This document shows, in pieces, positions 24,734 through 34,308 of a stretch of DNA of 64,000 nt. The DNA lies in NCBI GenBank assembly GCA_965206675.1, contig CBDBKL010000008.1, positions 496,001 through 560,000 of the forward strand, given 5' to 3'. The position numbers and the translations under genes were made by a program. Numbering within the stretch: position 1 is the stretch's first letter; each line of letters begins with the position of its first letter. This DNA comes from CBDBKL01 sp965206675. Lineage in GTDB: Bacteria; Bdellovibrionota; Bdellovibrionia; Bdellovibrionales; JAKFYE01. Below the pieces are notes generated by a model. That model had not been told where the DNA came from. It saw only the letters and a list, made by a program, of their open reading frames with translations, and did not search any database.

Positions 24734-26197
24734 ATGAGTGATATTTATAAATTATCAGCTACGGAATTAAATCATAAAGTTTCTAAGGGAGATGTTAGTG
24801 CTCTAGAAGTGACAAGGGCATTTTTGCTCAGGGCTCGGGATTTAAACTCAAAGATTAACGCTTTTGTAACTTTTAATGAAAAGGCGGAAGAGCAGGCTCA
24901 GGCTATTGATAAAAAGCGTGAAAAGGGAGAGAAGCTCGGGCCTCTTGCTGGTGTTCCTGTTGGTGTCAAAGATATGTTGTGTACTAAGAGTTTAAAAACC
25001 ACAGCCTGTTCACATATTTTGGGAAACTATATTCCTCCATACTCTGCAACAGTTGTTGAACGTCTTGAAAGTGCTGACGCAATTGTCTTGGGAAAGTTAA
25101 ATTGTGATGAATTTGCTATGGGCTCCAGTACTGAAAATACTATCTTTGGTCCCACTCGTAACCCTTGGAATACAAATTATGTAGCAGGGGGATCAAGTGG
25201 TGGATCCGCAGCCGCAGTGGCGTCAAGAATGGTTCCTGTCGCCATTGGAACGGATACCGGGGGGTCGATTCGACAACCAGCTAGTTTTTGTGGCGTTGTA
25301 GGTTTAAAGCCCACTTACGGAAGAGTCAGTCGATATGGAATTATTGCTTTTGCTTCCAGTTTAGATCAGGCGGGTCCATTAAGTCATACCATAGAAGACT
25401 CTGCCCTTGTTTTAGAAAGTATTTCTGGATTTGATGATAAAGACTCTACGAGTTCAAGAGAATCTAAAGAGTCTTGGGCTGGGAATATTAACGACTCTGT
25501 TTCTGGATTAAAAATTGGAGTTTCGAAAGACTTTCTTGAAGGAGCAGACGCTGATGTGACACAAAGTCTTCAAAAGCAGATTGAAAATTTAAAAATGGCA
25601 GGCGCGAAGATTGTAGACATTAACTTATCATTAAAAGAAGAATCTGTTGCCACTTATTATCTTATAGCCACAAGTGAAGCATCCAGTAACCTCGCTCGCT
25701 ATGATGGGGTTCGCTTTGGTCATAGAGTGGGGGGTGAAAAAGATTTGGAAACCCTTTATTTAAAAACAAGGGGAAAGGGTTTTGGAGCAGAGGTGAAACG
25801 TAGAATTATTCTAGGAACCTATGCCCTTTCAAGTGGATATTATGATGCTTATTACAAAAAGGCTTGTCAGATGCGCAGCCTTATCAAATCTGAATTTGAA
25901 AAGGCATTTTCTGAGTGCGATGTCATTCTGGGTCCAGTGACAACTTCTACCAGCTTTAAAATTGGCGAAAGAATCAATGATCCGTTAAAGATGTATTTGA
26001 ATGATATTTTTACGATATCTGCCAATTTGTCTGGAATACCGGGAATGTCTGTTCCGGGAGGGTTTTGTCGTGACGGACTTCCAATAGGAATACAGTTGTT
26101 AGCCTCTCATTTTAATGAAAAGGTGTTATTTCAAGTGGGTGCATTTTTGGAGAAAAAAGTAAAATGTTTGGAGGTTATGCCTCGTGGCGTTTCATGA
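24734..26197 (+). CDS. gatA: Asp/Glu-tRNA amidotransferase subunit A
   Basis: 487 residues. Amidase-signature enzyme that releases ammonia from glutamine for transfer to Glu-tRNA(Gln) or Asp-tRNA(Asn). The Ser-cisSer-Lys triad is visible: Lys in GVPVGVKDM (about 79), the cis-Ser and the nucleophile Ser in GGSSGGSAAAVA and GTDTGGSIRQPASFCG. The ending overlaps gatB by 14 bp, so translation is coupled. The operon implies misacylation-based Gln or Asn tRNA charging in this organism. Confidence 0.96.
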   Translation: MSDIYKLSATELNHKVSKGDVSALEVTRAFLLRARDLNSKINAFVTFNEKAEEQAQAIDKKREKGEKLGPLAGVPVGVKDMLCTKSLKTTACSHILGNYIPPYSATVVERLESADAIVLGKLNCDEFAMGSSTENTIFGPTRNPWNTNYVAGGSSGGSAAAVASRMVPVAIGTDTGGSIRQPASFCGVVGLKPTYGRVSRYGIIAFASSLDQAGPLSHTIEDSALVLESISGFDDKDSTSSRESKESWAGNINDSVSGLKIGVSKDFLEGADADVTQSLQKQIENLKMAGAKIVDINLSLKEESVATYYLIATSEASSNLARYDGVRFGHRVGGEKDLETLYLKTRGKGFGAEVKRRIILGTYALSSGYYDAYYKKACQMRSLIKSEFEKAFSECDVILGPVTTSTSFKIGERINDPLKMYLNDIFTISANLSGIPGMSVPGGFCRDGLPIGIQLLASHFNEKVLFQVGAFLEKKVKCLEVMPRGVS

Positions 26198-27635
26198 ATA
26201 TGAACCTGTAATTGGTCTGGAAATTCACGCACAGTTATTGACCAAATCAAAAATGTTTTGTCGTTGTTCCACTCAATTCAACGCGGGGGATAATGAAAAC
26301 ACATGTCCCGTCTGTACGGGTCAACCAGGAGCACTTCCCGTTTTAAATAAAAAAGCTGTGGAGTATGGAGTCAGTGCGGGCCTTGCATTGAATTGTAACA
26401 TCAATACCTCTTCTGTTTTTGCTAGAAAGAATTATTTTTATCCCGATCTTCCCAAAGGTTATCAAATTTCTCAGTTCCACAAACCTCTTTGTGAAGAGGG
26501 GTCGGTGAAATTTTTTGTGAATGAAGAGGAAAAAATTGTGGGTATTACCCGCGCTCATTTGGAAGAAGATGCTGGAAAATCAATGCACTTTAGTGATTAC
26601 ACCTTAGTGAATTTAAACAGAAGTTCTGTCCCCCTTATAGAAATTGTTTCTGAACCAGATATGAGGTCACCAAAAGAGGCTGCAGAATATGCTCGGGCCG
26701 TACGATCTATTCTTTTATATTTAGAAGTTAATGATGGAAATTTGGAGGAGGGGTCTTTGCGATGTGACTGTAATGTCAGTGTTCGAAAAAAGGGAGAGGA
26801 AAAGTTCGGAGTGCGAACAGAGTTAAAAAACTTAAACTCTTTTCGTTTTATAGAAAAAGCTATTCAGTATGAGATTGAAAGACAAATTGATATTTTGGAA
26901 ACGGGAGAGAAGGTTATACAAGAAACAAGGCTCTATGATGTGACGAAAAATAAAACGTATTCGATGAGGCAAAAAGAAGAAGCCCATGATTATCGGTACT
27001 TTCCAGATCCAGATCTTTTAACATTAAATATTCCAGGTCAGTGGGTAGAGGACATTAAATCCAAATTGCCAGAGTTGCCATTTCAGAGGAAAGAAAGATT
27101 TCAGAAAGAGTATAATTTACCAGAGTATGATGCCTTTGTTTTAACTTCTGCAAAAGAGTTGGCAGAGTTTTTTGAAGAGACGAATAAAATCAGTCAGGCT
27201 CCAAAGGTAACTTCCAATTGGATTATGGTTGAACTTTTGAGGGAATTAAATATGCGCAAATTGACCCCTTCTGAAAGCCCTGTGTCTGCTGAAAAACTGG
27301 GGCGAATGATTAAAATGATTAATGAGGGGGTTATTTCTGGAAAAATAGCGAAGTCCGTTTTTTCTGAAATGATGGAGTCGGGTGAGGAGCCAGAGAAAAT
27401 CGTTCAAGATAAGGGGTTAAAGCAAATTACAGATGTGGGTGCTATTGAGAGTGTTGTAAAAGATATTATTGCCTCTCATTCTGATCAGGCGGAACAGTTA
27501 AGGGCAGGAAAAAATAAAGTCTTTGGATTTTTCGTAGGGCAAGTGATGAAGGCAACAAAAGGGCAAGCCAGTCCTGAAGTCGTAAATGACCTTTTGAAAA
27601 AGCATTTTAATTTAGATAAAAATGGGAGTTCATGA
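26184..27635 (+). CDS. gatB: Asp/Glu-tRNA amidotransferase subunit B
   Basis: 483 residues. The kinase/transamidase subunit: EPVIGLEIHAQL at the start, the Zn-binding CRCSTQFNAGDNENTCPVC region, then the cradle domain (HLEEDAGKSMH, NRSSVPLIEIVSEPDMR), DYRYFPDPDL, and a C-terminal helical YqeY-like tail that grips tRNA. It overlaps gatA by 14 bp. Confidence 0.97.
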   Translation: MAFHEYEPVIGLEIHAQLLTKSKMFCRCSTQFNAGDNENTCPVCTGQPGALPVLNKKAVEYGVSAGLALNCNINTSSVFARKNYFYPDLPKGYQISQFHKPLCEEGSVKFFVNEEEKIVGITRAHLEEDAGKSMHFSDYTLVNLNRSSVPLIEIVSEPDMRSPKEAAEYARAVRSILLYLEVNDGNLEEGSLRCDCNVSVRKKGEEKFGVRTELKNLNSFRFIEKAIQYEIERQIDILETGEKVIQETRLYDVTKNKTYSMRQKEEAHDYRYFPDPDLLTLNIPGQWVEDIKSKLPELPFQRKERFQKEYNLPEYDAFVLTSAKELAEFFEETNKISQAPKVTSNWIMVELLRELNMRKLTPSESPVSAEKLGRMIKMINEGVISGKIAKSVFSEMMESGEEPEKIVQDKGLKQITDVGAIESVVKDIIASHSDQAEQLRAGKNKVFGFFVGQVMKATKGQASPEVVNDLLKKHFNLDKNGSS

Positions 27636-27816
27636 ACTTATTTCTCGACCTGTTTTTTGAAAACCTGAGAGCCTATTCTAAAAACAACTTTGTGATGAAA
27701 AAATTTCTTTCGGAAAGGTATAAAAAATGCCTGAAGGCACAATTACAGCCGCTTGTAGTTAGTTTTAGGATAGACTCTAAGTGTGTTCCTTTGGTTTTAT
27801 AATTTTTTAAGGATTT

Positions 27817-29436
27817 ATGATGTTCTCTAAGTTTAAAAAATATCTCCCGCAAAGGAAACTTTTAATACTTCTAGTTTTTACAACTGGTTCAGTTCTTCAA
27901 AGTGCAGAAAATACACTTACAAGCTCTACACAACATCCTGCAACAGCAAATATTTGTGGTGTCTATGGTAGAAGGTCTGTTGAAAGAACTGGAGATCTTG
28001 AAGGCCAAAAACTCACCATAGAACATCTGAGAACTCGAATGCAAAGCACTCCAAAAGAATCACCTTTCTGGTCTGCATGGCAACGACAATTAGCAAGAGA
28101 AGTGTCCGGTAATGATCATGCTCAAATACTTTTAGAGTTAGGATTTAAGTTAACATCTGTAAATGGTATTCAAAAGATGGTTCCTCCGGAAAACCTTTTA
28201 ATACCCCTTGAGATTTATAATCGTAGAGTCCTAGATATGATCGCTGCTGGTCAATTGAAGAAATCAGAGGCTATTTTTGCGACACTTTTGTTTAAACCTG
28301 TTAAAAAGAAAGCAAAAATACTAACTGGTCGAACGTCTGAAGAATTTTGGAGGGATAAGAAAAATAAAGAAGAGGGGAGAGAAGCAAAAACTTTTCGACC
28401 AGGAATAGATGAACTTCCTAGCGCACATCATTGGAGGATTTCTGGGTCAATGAATCCAGTTTCCCATTTCAATTGGGCCGAGCATATTGTGAACGGCTAT
28501 ATGCCGGTAACTTTGGGACAAATTTATATCCACGATTTAGCACATCTTACTGAGAACTTAAAAATAGATCTTCAAACACAACGTCCAGAGTTTATGATTG
28601 CGGTACGAGCTATCTATAGGGAACAAAAGAAAGCGATTGGGCCACATAGTATCCTTAAAAAGGAATATCGGGCTGTGTATAAGGGACAGAATAAAGGGTC
28701 GGGTAGAAGCCTTGAAACTGTTGTTAGCTTCTTGGAGCAGCGCTCATTTTATATTTTGGAGTATATGTCTTTGGGGCGTTTGGATTCAGAGGCAGAACTC
28801 AGGGCTTTAAGACCTGAACTTTTTGGCAATCAGACTTCTCTTGAAACTCTTCGACAGAGTTTGCAAAGATTATCATTTGAACAACTGGATGCAAGATTAA
28901 AATATTGGATAGAAAATGAAAATCAATTTGTATTAAATCAGGGTGGTGGTGCAAGAGATATGATACCACGAACAGAAGCGAGTGTGGATTATCTTTTAGA
29001 TAACGTAGGGGCAGGAACTGAGACGACTTTTAGAGAGTATCTGTCTGGTTATTTAGATAATATAAAAATATTATTAGATTATATTTTGCGTGCAGAAGAA
29101 CTTCTAAACCGTTGGACTATAGATATAGATGCATCTCATCCAGAGGCCTACATGTTTCCTACATATGGACAGATTGAAAAACTCTCTCAATTTAGGGAAT
29201 CACTTAATACAAATACAGAAGAATTGGAGATATTTAAAGCACGGATTGCCGATCAGTTAGCTAGGTTTGAAATGGGTTTAGTTAGAAGTGTGGAATTGCA
29301 AATAACTCCAAGTCAGTTAGTTTATGATCTGGCTGGAGCACGTGTTAAGTCCGATTCTCCTTCTGTCGAATGGCTGAGGTCATACTTAGATCCATCTGGA
29401 CGGAGATATTCTCTGTTTATTCGGGAAGAAAATTAA
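27817..29436 (+). CDS. Exported protein of an unrecognised family (paralogue A)
   Basis: 539 residues with a signal sequence (KLLILLVFTTGSVLQSA) and AAGGA before the start. No known domain was recognised. It shares long stretches with paralogue B at 30482: FRPGIDELPS, IYIHDLAHLTENL, TQRPEFMIA, LDSEAELRALRPELFGNQTS, QLARFEMGLV and SPSVEWLRSYL. The HDLAH sequence, with H.xxH spacing and acidic neighbours, could bind metal; this is a guess. Residues around 175-195 carry a Lys-rich insertion absent from the paralogue. A small antisense-oriented gene (29617-29982) separates the two. Location is probably periplasmic or secreted. Confidence 0.7.
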   Translation: MMFSKFKKYLPQRKLLILLVFTTGSVLQSAENTLTSSTQHPATANICGVYGRRSVERTGDLEGQKLTIEHLRTRMQSTPKESPFWSAWQRQLAREVSGNDHAQILLELGFKLTSVNGIQKMVPPENLLIPLEIYNRRVLDMIAAGQLKKSEAIFATLLFKPVKKKAKILTGRTSEEFWRDKKNKEEGREAKTFRPGIDELPSAHHWRISGSMNPVSHFNWAEHIVNGYMPVTLGQIYIHDLAHLTENLKIDLQTQRPEFMIAVRAIYREQKKAIGPHSILKKEYRAVYKGQNKGSGRSLETVVSFLEQRSFYILEYMSLGRLDSEAELRALRPELFGNQTSLETLRQSLQRLSFEQLDARLKYWIENENQFVLNQGGGARDMIPRTEASVDYLLDNVGAGTETTFREYLSGYLDNIKILLDYILRAEELLNRWTIDIDASHPEAYMFPTYGQIEKLSQFRESLNTNTEELEIFKARIADQLARFEMGLVRSVELQITPSQLVYDLAGARVKSDSPSVEWLRSYLDPSGRRYSLFIREEN

Positions 29437-29616
29437 ACCAGACCATTTTATCGATTATCTACTAAAATAATAATATCACTATCTTAAAGATTTAAAGCAG
29501 TAACGAATTACGAATATTACTCAACAAGATGATGAATAAAAACTTTTTTATTCATCATGAATTCACTATAATATGAGTTATAAAAAGAGAGAATCTTCTC
29601 GTCGGGAACAAAAAGT

Positions 29617-29982
29617 TCAGCTAGCCAGTTTTACAACAAAAGTTTTTTTCTCATAATCCCACCGAACAGGAAGGCTCTTGTTTTTACGTATTTCTGCTAC
29701 CACATCATCAATATCATCCTCATCAATAGTCACTTGTTTTGTGGACCATTGTTTTGCATTATCTGCGAATTTATCATAAAGCATAACAGCTACTCTTTCG
29801 ACATCTTCTTGTGTTTGCAAATCATCAAAACCAACCTCTGGTCTTAGAAGCCAAGTGTGAAGCTGCCTTACAATAGATGGGTCTATCTCATTTAAATCTC
29901 TGTCATGATTCAAAAGATAGTCTCTGACTCTATCTGCAAGCTCTTTGTCGGATAAATATTTTTCATCTGTTTCGTTTTCCAT
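29617..29982 (-). CDS. Small acidic hypothetical protein
   Basis: 121 residues, soluble, no signal peptide. Acidic, with helical segments (SDKELADRVRDYLLNH, LQTQEDVERVAVMLYDKF) and a C-terminal strand pair (LPVRWDYEKKTFVVKL). No family recognised. It lies between the two exported paralogues in the opposite orientation, so it was probably inserted between or duplicated around. GGTAAGGC lies before the start (weak ribosome-binding site). Confidence 0.55.
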   Translation of the reverse strand: MENETDEKYLSDKELADRVRDYLLNHDRDLNEIDPSIVRQLHTWLLRPEVGFDDLQTQEDVERVAVMLYDKFADNAKQWSTKQVTIDEDDIDDVVAEIRKNKSLPVRWDYEKKTFVVKLAS

Positions 29983-30481
29983 GCCTTACCCCCTATTTTT
30001 ATTTGCCGTAGTGATGATGTTTATAAATGAAGAAATCTTAAAATCTGAGAATGTCGATCTCTTTTATATCAATTCAAAAAATTCATTAAGTACTGTTGTT
30101 TTTTGAAAAACATTCTGAGCTTTGAGTTGTAATTATAATCATCGGAGAACCAATGAAAGTACTGAAGGCTATTTATGGAATTGTGTTAATATAAAACAAT
30201 CTCTTTTGTATAAAATATTTTATGTGTATCAAAAAAAGAAAAATCATAAATATCTAACCAGCATTGGGGGGATAGGCCTTAACTACAGATTGATTTTGAG
30301 AAAGAGTTAATTTGAGGCCTAGATGAATGAAAAATATACTTTTTTCAGGCTTTGATTTTATCTTTTTATCTATCGCATATAAAATGCGTCCTTGTATCGA
30401 AAAGGATGGCTCATGAATTTTCTTCCCACCGGTTTTTCGAAAAATGTAATTGTGCCATATGATTTTTTTAAGGACCCTTGG
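29983..30481. other. Gene-free interval upstream of paralogue B
   Basis: AT-rich. The only ORFs are short and without family features (one of 62 codons at 30122). It probably contains divergent promoters for the small acidic gene and paralogue B. No repeat or RNA gene was recognised. Confidence 0.4.
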
Positions 30482-32032
30482 ATGTTCTCTAAGTTTAAAA
30501 AAAGACTACTACAAAAAAAACTTTTCATACTTCCGATTGTTATCCTCTTAAGTGGTCCAACTCTTGAGAGTGCACAAAATGAACCTGCAAGTCTCTCACA
30601 GCCTTCCAGCATTTGTAGTGCTTATGGTAAGAAACGTGCTCAAAAAATCAAGGGTTCTGAGGGTCAAGAACGTAATGCGGGAATGTTAAGATCTGAAATG
30701 GAAAGAACCAAAAAAACATCTTTGTGGTTGGAATGGCAACAACAGTTAACAAGAGAGGTATCTCATAATGATCATGTTCAAGCTCTTTTAGAATTGGGAT
30801 TTGAAATGAAATCTGTAGATGGTCATCAAATAATGGTACCCCCAGAAGACCTTTTGGTCCCAATTGAGATGTATAATCATAGAGTTTTAAAAATGATTGA
30901 AGAGGGGCAATTGAAGAAATCAGAAGCTATTTTTGCAACAATTTTGTTTGTATCATGGATAGGGATACCGGGGATGCGAAGGAGAACAAAAAAATTTCGA
31001 CCAGGAATAGATGAACTTCCGAGTGTATATCGTTGGAGATTCGATCCTTTCAGTACAGTATCTCATTACGAGTGGGCTCGCCTTATGGCCAGTGGTCACA
31101 TGCCAGTGAGCCTTAACGGTCAGTTTTATATCCATGATTTAGCACATATAACTGAAAACTTACAAATAGACCCTCATACGCAACGCCCAGAATTTATGAT
31201 TGCGACAAGAACTATCTATAGGGAGCAAAAGAAAATACACAATAACCCCCTAAGAGAGCTAGCCGAATACCAGCTTACGCAACCAGAACCAGAAAGCATT
31301 GATTCTTTCCGTCATTCCAGCGTCTTCTTAAGACGTTCATTTGATATTTTAGAATATATGTTCTTGGGTCGACTAGATTCAGAGGCAGAGCTCAGAGCTT
31401 TAAGACCAGAACTTTTTGGCAACCAGACATCTCTTGAGGCCCTTCAACAGAGTTTACAAGGATTGTCATTTAGAGAATTGGATATGAGATTAAAATATTG
31501 GTTAGAGAATGAGCGTCAGTTTGTATTAAGGCAGGGTGGCGTTGCAAGAGATATGGTTCAGAGAAAAAGCTTGGAAGACGTATACTATCTCTTAAATAAA
31601 CTAGGGGAATGGGAAGGAACAGATAACATAATTTTTTTTAGAGAGCATCTAGCTAGTTATTTAAGAAATACAAAAATAGTACTAGATTATATATTGCGTA
31701 CAGAAGAGCTTCTGGGTCAGGGGTGGATGGATAGATTCGACAAAGATGACCCGGACTGGCCTTTTCTGCCTAGATTGATAGAAGAGCTATCTGAAATAAG
31801 AAAATCACTTGATGCAGAAGATCTGGAGGCAGCTAAAGGAGCTGTTGTCGATCAATTGGCTAGGTTTGAAATGGGTTTAGTTAAAAGTGTGGAATTAAAG
31901 ATAACTCCAGGCCAGTTGGTTTATGATTTAGCCGGAGCACGTGTTAGGCCCAATTCTCCCTCAGTAGAATGGTTAAGGTCGTATTTGAATCCTTCTCAAG
32001 GAGCATATTATCAATTTATAAGTCATAGATAA
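30482..32032 (+). CDS. Exported protein of an unrecognised family (paralogue B)
   Basis: 516 residues from ATG 30482. The frame is open to 30392, but AAGGA 9 bp before 30482 and alignment with paralogue A (FSKFKK at both starts) favour this start. Signal sequence LFILPIVILLSGPTLESA. It aligns with paralogue A along nearly the whole length, with conserved FRPGIDELPS, YIHDLAH, TQRPEFMIA and the C-terminal EWLRSYL. The central part, after residue about 255, differs most. The tandem arrangement indicates local duplication. Confidence 0.7.
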   Translation: MFSKFKKRLLQKKLFILPIVILLSGPTLESAQNEPASLSQPSSICSAYGKKRAQKIKGSEGQERNAGMLRSEMERTKKTSLWLEWQQQLTREVSHNDHVQALLELGFEMKSVDGHQIMVPPEDLLVPIEMYNHRVLKMIEEGQLKKSEAIFATILFVSWIGIPGMRRRTKKFRPGIDELPSVYRWRFDPFSTVSHYEWARLMASGHMPVSLNGQFYIHDLAHITENLQIDPHTQRPEFMIATRTIYREQKKIHNNPLRELAEYQLTQPEPESIDSFRHSSVFLRRSFDILEYMFLGRLDSEAELRALRPELFGNQTSLEALQQSLQGLSFRELDMRLKYWLENERQFVLRQGGVARDMVQRKSLEDVYYLLNKLGEWEGTDNIIFFREHLASYLRNTKIVLDYILRTEELLGQGWMDRFDKDDPDWPFLPRLIEELSEIRKSLDAEDLEAAKGAVVDQLARFEMGLVKSVELKITPGQLVYDLAGARVRPNSPSVEWLRSYLNPSQGAYYQFISHR

Positions 32033-32071
32033 TTCTTTACAAAAAATTTCCTGCAACTTAATTTTTATAAA

Positions 32072-32638
32072 ATGAAAAATAAATTTTATATCAAACTTTT
32101 AATCTTATTTTTTTGTCTCTTATATGTAGGGTGCAATCTTATATCAGGTGGAAAAAAACACAATCAACAAAAGAACGCTCACAATTTTCCAACTAAAAGC
32201 CAGACAACAACACAAAATAAACCAGAGACTTCTAAAGAAATGTCTAAAAAACAGAAGAAGGCATTACAAACAATAAAAGTGGGCAAAGAAACAGTTAGGG
32301 TTGAGATCGCCGATACCCCACTGAAACAGCAAAGAGGCTTATCTTTTCGCAAAGAACTTCCACAGGGTCAGGGCATGTTGTTTATTTTTCCTGAAGAACG
32401 ACAACTCTCTTTTTGGATGAAAAATACATTTATCCCATTGAGTATTGGCTTTTTTGATAAAAATAAAAAACTTCTCAACGTTCTTCAGATGACCCCTGTA
32501 AAACCGGGCCAAAAAAGCGGGAACTTACAGCTCTATCAAAGCCAGGGGCCGGCAATGTATGCCCTAGAAGTTCCCGTGGGTTGGTTTCAACAAAAGGGTA
32601 TCAGTCCAGGTGCTCAATTACAGATCAATTCAGAATAA
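32072..32638 (+). CDS. DUF192 lipoprotein
   Basis: 188 residues. Signal with lipobox LLYVGC, a Gln/Lys/Thr-rich linker (residues 25-65), then a complete DUF192 domain (VRVEIADTPLKQQRGLSFR, GMLFIF, SFWMKNTFIPLSIGFFD, ALEVPVGWF). DUF192 proteins are small beta-barrel-like exported proteins of unknown function. The C-terminus runs close to the next gene. Confidence 0.85.
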   Translation: MKNKFYIKLLILFFCLLYVGCNLISGGKKHNQQKNAHNFPTKSQTTTQNKPETSKEMSKKQKKALQTIKVGKETVRVEIADTPLKQQRGLSFRKELPQGQGMLFIFPEERQLSFWMKNTFIPLSIGFFDKNKKLLNVLQMTPVKPGQKSGNLQLYQSQGPAMYALEVPVGWFQQKGISPGAQLQINSE

Positions 32639-32793
32639 AGTTTGTACAAAACTCCTATACTTTGATCCAGGTCGGTCATCTAGCTATTATAAAAAACTTT
32701 TTACATATTGAGGCTTTATGGTCTAATGAGGAAGATGCAATAGAAGAAACTCATCTTATACTGAGTGGTTTTAACAGAGTTAGGACAGTGAAC

Positions 32794-34233
32794 ATGATAA
32801 CGATAAAAAATGGACTCTTTCTTTTATTATTTAGTTTTGTTTTCCACATGGGCTGTAGTTCTAGCCAAGATATAAAAGCGCTTGAAGAAGAAACTCAATC
32901 AGATGGTCCCTTGAATGCCTTAGAAGAAGATTTAACACAAGAAGAATTTCAAAATGTACCAGAGGAATTGGCTGGAGATTCAGAAGAAAATATTGCCGAT
33001 GAAGTCGATGAAGAAGAGGCCTTAGATGATGGAGAAGAGCCTTCCCCAGAAGAAGAGTACTTAGCAGCAGGAGATGATGCTTTAGCAGAGGAAGAATCTT
33101 TGGAGGAAGATGAAGAGTTACCTTCCGGAGTTTTAGGTGAAGTTGTTGATGATGAAGAGGAAGTTGTTGATGAAGATGTGACTGATGAGTTGGCTGCATA
33201 TGCCGAAGAAGAAGGCGAAGATGTTGAAGATCTTATGGAAGATGAAACAGATCAATTGGATGCAAGCTTTGAAGGCGAAAAAGGTTTCGGTGAAATGGAC
33301 GAAGTGGCTTCAAATGACATTTCTGAAGAGACCTCTATAGGTGAAGTTGGTGGCAAAAAGTATATTCCTGTAAAGAAAATTAAGACTATTCCCTATTCGA
33401 GACAGGGTAAGATTATAAATACAGTATATATCATTAGAGAAAGAGACACCCCTGCAAGTGTGGCTCAAAAGATCTATGGTGATAGTTCTCGTTCAAAAGA
33501 TCTTTTTATGATTAACCCCCATTTAAATAGAAGTTTTAAAATTGGGGATAAAATTTATTATGATTCTGTTAAAAGGCCCGGAGATACTTCACGGATTATG
33601 ACATACTATGAAGATCATGGCATACCTCCACAGAATTATATAAGTAAACCTGGGGAAAATATCAGGGGTATTGCCTCAAGCCTTTTTGGTAATAGAGAAT
33701 ACTGGAAGGAATTATGGGCAACAAACTTAGATATCCAATCAAAATGGGGATTAAAAGCGGGAACATCATTGAATTATTGGCCTCAAGGTGCTGGTGAAAA
33801 CTTACCACCTGTTCAACAGCTAGCAGAGAAAACACCTCCGGTCGCAATGGACGCTCTGCCACCGCCAATGGACGACTTGCCGCCGCCGATGGACGACTTG
33901 CCGCCACCTGTGGCTGACATTCCCCCTCCACCGCCAATGGACGACATGGATATTCCGCCTCCCCCACCGCCAATGGACGACGATACACTGCCTCCTCCAA
34001 TGGTGGGCAGCGTGGATGAACCTCCTGCACCTCCTTCTGGAGAATCTGAATTCATGGCTAAAGGTGGTGAACAGGGAAAATCACAGGGATTAATTATTCC
34101 TGGGTTAAATAAAGATCAAACGATGATGGTTCTTGCCGGTGCTATTTTGTTTTTTGGATTGGGAATCATTGTGCTGATTAAAAAGAGAGAAAAGAAACGT
34201 TTGAGATCGACTCAAACACAAACACAGATTTAA
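32794..34233 (+). CDS. Acidic LysM / proline-rich lipoprotein with C-terminal membrane segment
   Basis: 479 residues from ATG 32794 (upstream open frame ignored because a lipobox signal starts here: LFSFVFHMGC). Order: acidic Glu/Asp-rich region (residues 25-180), LysM domain (about 208-256, YIIRERDTPASVAQKIYG), second LysM-like unit (about 287-330, YISKPGENIRGIASSLFG), Pro-rich repeats of PPPMDD type (about 345-410), and a hydrophobic C-terminal segment (MMVLAGAILFFGLGIIVLI) followed by a basic tail. LysM binds glycan; the layout recalls envelope-spanning or FimV-like proteins. Having both a lipobox and a C-terminal membrane helix is unusual. Confidence 0.7.
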   Translation: MITIKNGLFLLLFSFVFHMGCSSSQDIKALEEETQSDGPLNALEEDLTQEEFQNVPEELAGDSEENIADEVDEEEALDDGEEPSPEEEYLAAGDDALAEEESLEEDEELPSGVLGEVVDDEEEVVDEDVTDELAAYAEEEGEDVEDLMEDETDQLDASFEGEKGFGEMDEVASNDISEETSIGEVGGKKYIPVKKIKTIPYSRQGKIINTVYIIRERDTPASVAQKIYGDSSRSKDLFMINPHLNRSFKIGDKIYYDSVKRPGDTSRIMTYYEDHGIPPQNYISKPGENIRGIASSLFGNREYWKELWATNLDIQSKWGLKAGTSLNYWPQGAGENLPPVQQLAEKTPPVAMDALPPPMDDLPPPMDDLPPPVADIPPPPPMDDMDIPPPPPPMDDDTLPPPMVGSVDEPPAPPSGESEFMAKGGEQGKSQGLIIPGLNKDQTMMVLAGAILFFGLGIIVLIKKREKKRLRSTQTQTQI

Positions 34234-34257
34234 AAATTCTCTTTGTTTAATTGCAAA

Positions 34258-34286
34258 AAAAAGAGGATAAATCTATCCTCTTTTTG
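34258..34286. terminator. Bidirectional terminator
   Basis: A 12-bp perfect stem, AAAAAGAGGATA / TATCCTCTTTTT, with loop AATC, between the convergent LysM gene and the Tyr/Gly-rich lipoprotein. Confidence 0.85.
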
Positions 34287-34308
34287 TCTATTAAAAATAA
34301 AATCTTTT

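Noticed and set aside
30122..30310. 62-codon ORF upstream of paralogue B
   Set aside because: No ribosome-binding site, no family features and an AT-rich, low-information sequence. Left as intergenic.
33813..34055. Gly/Ser-rich ORF opposite the LysM gene
   Set aside because: Shadow of the PPPMDD repeats in the LysM lipoprotein; repetitive by origin.
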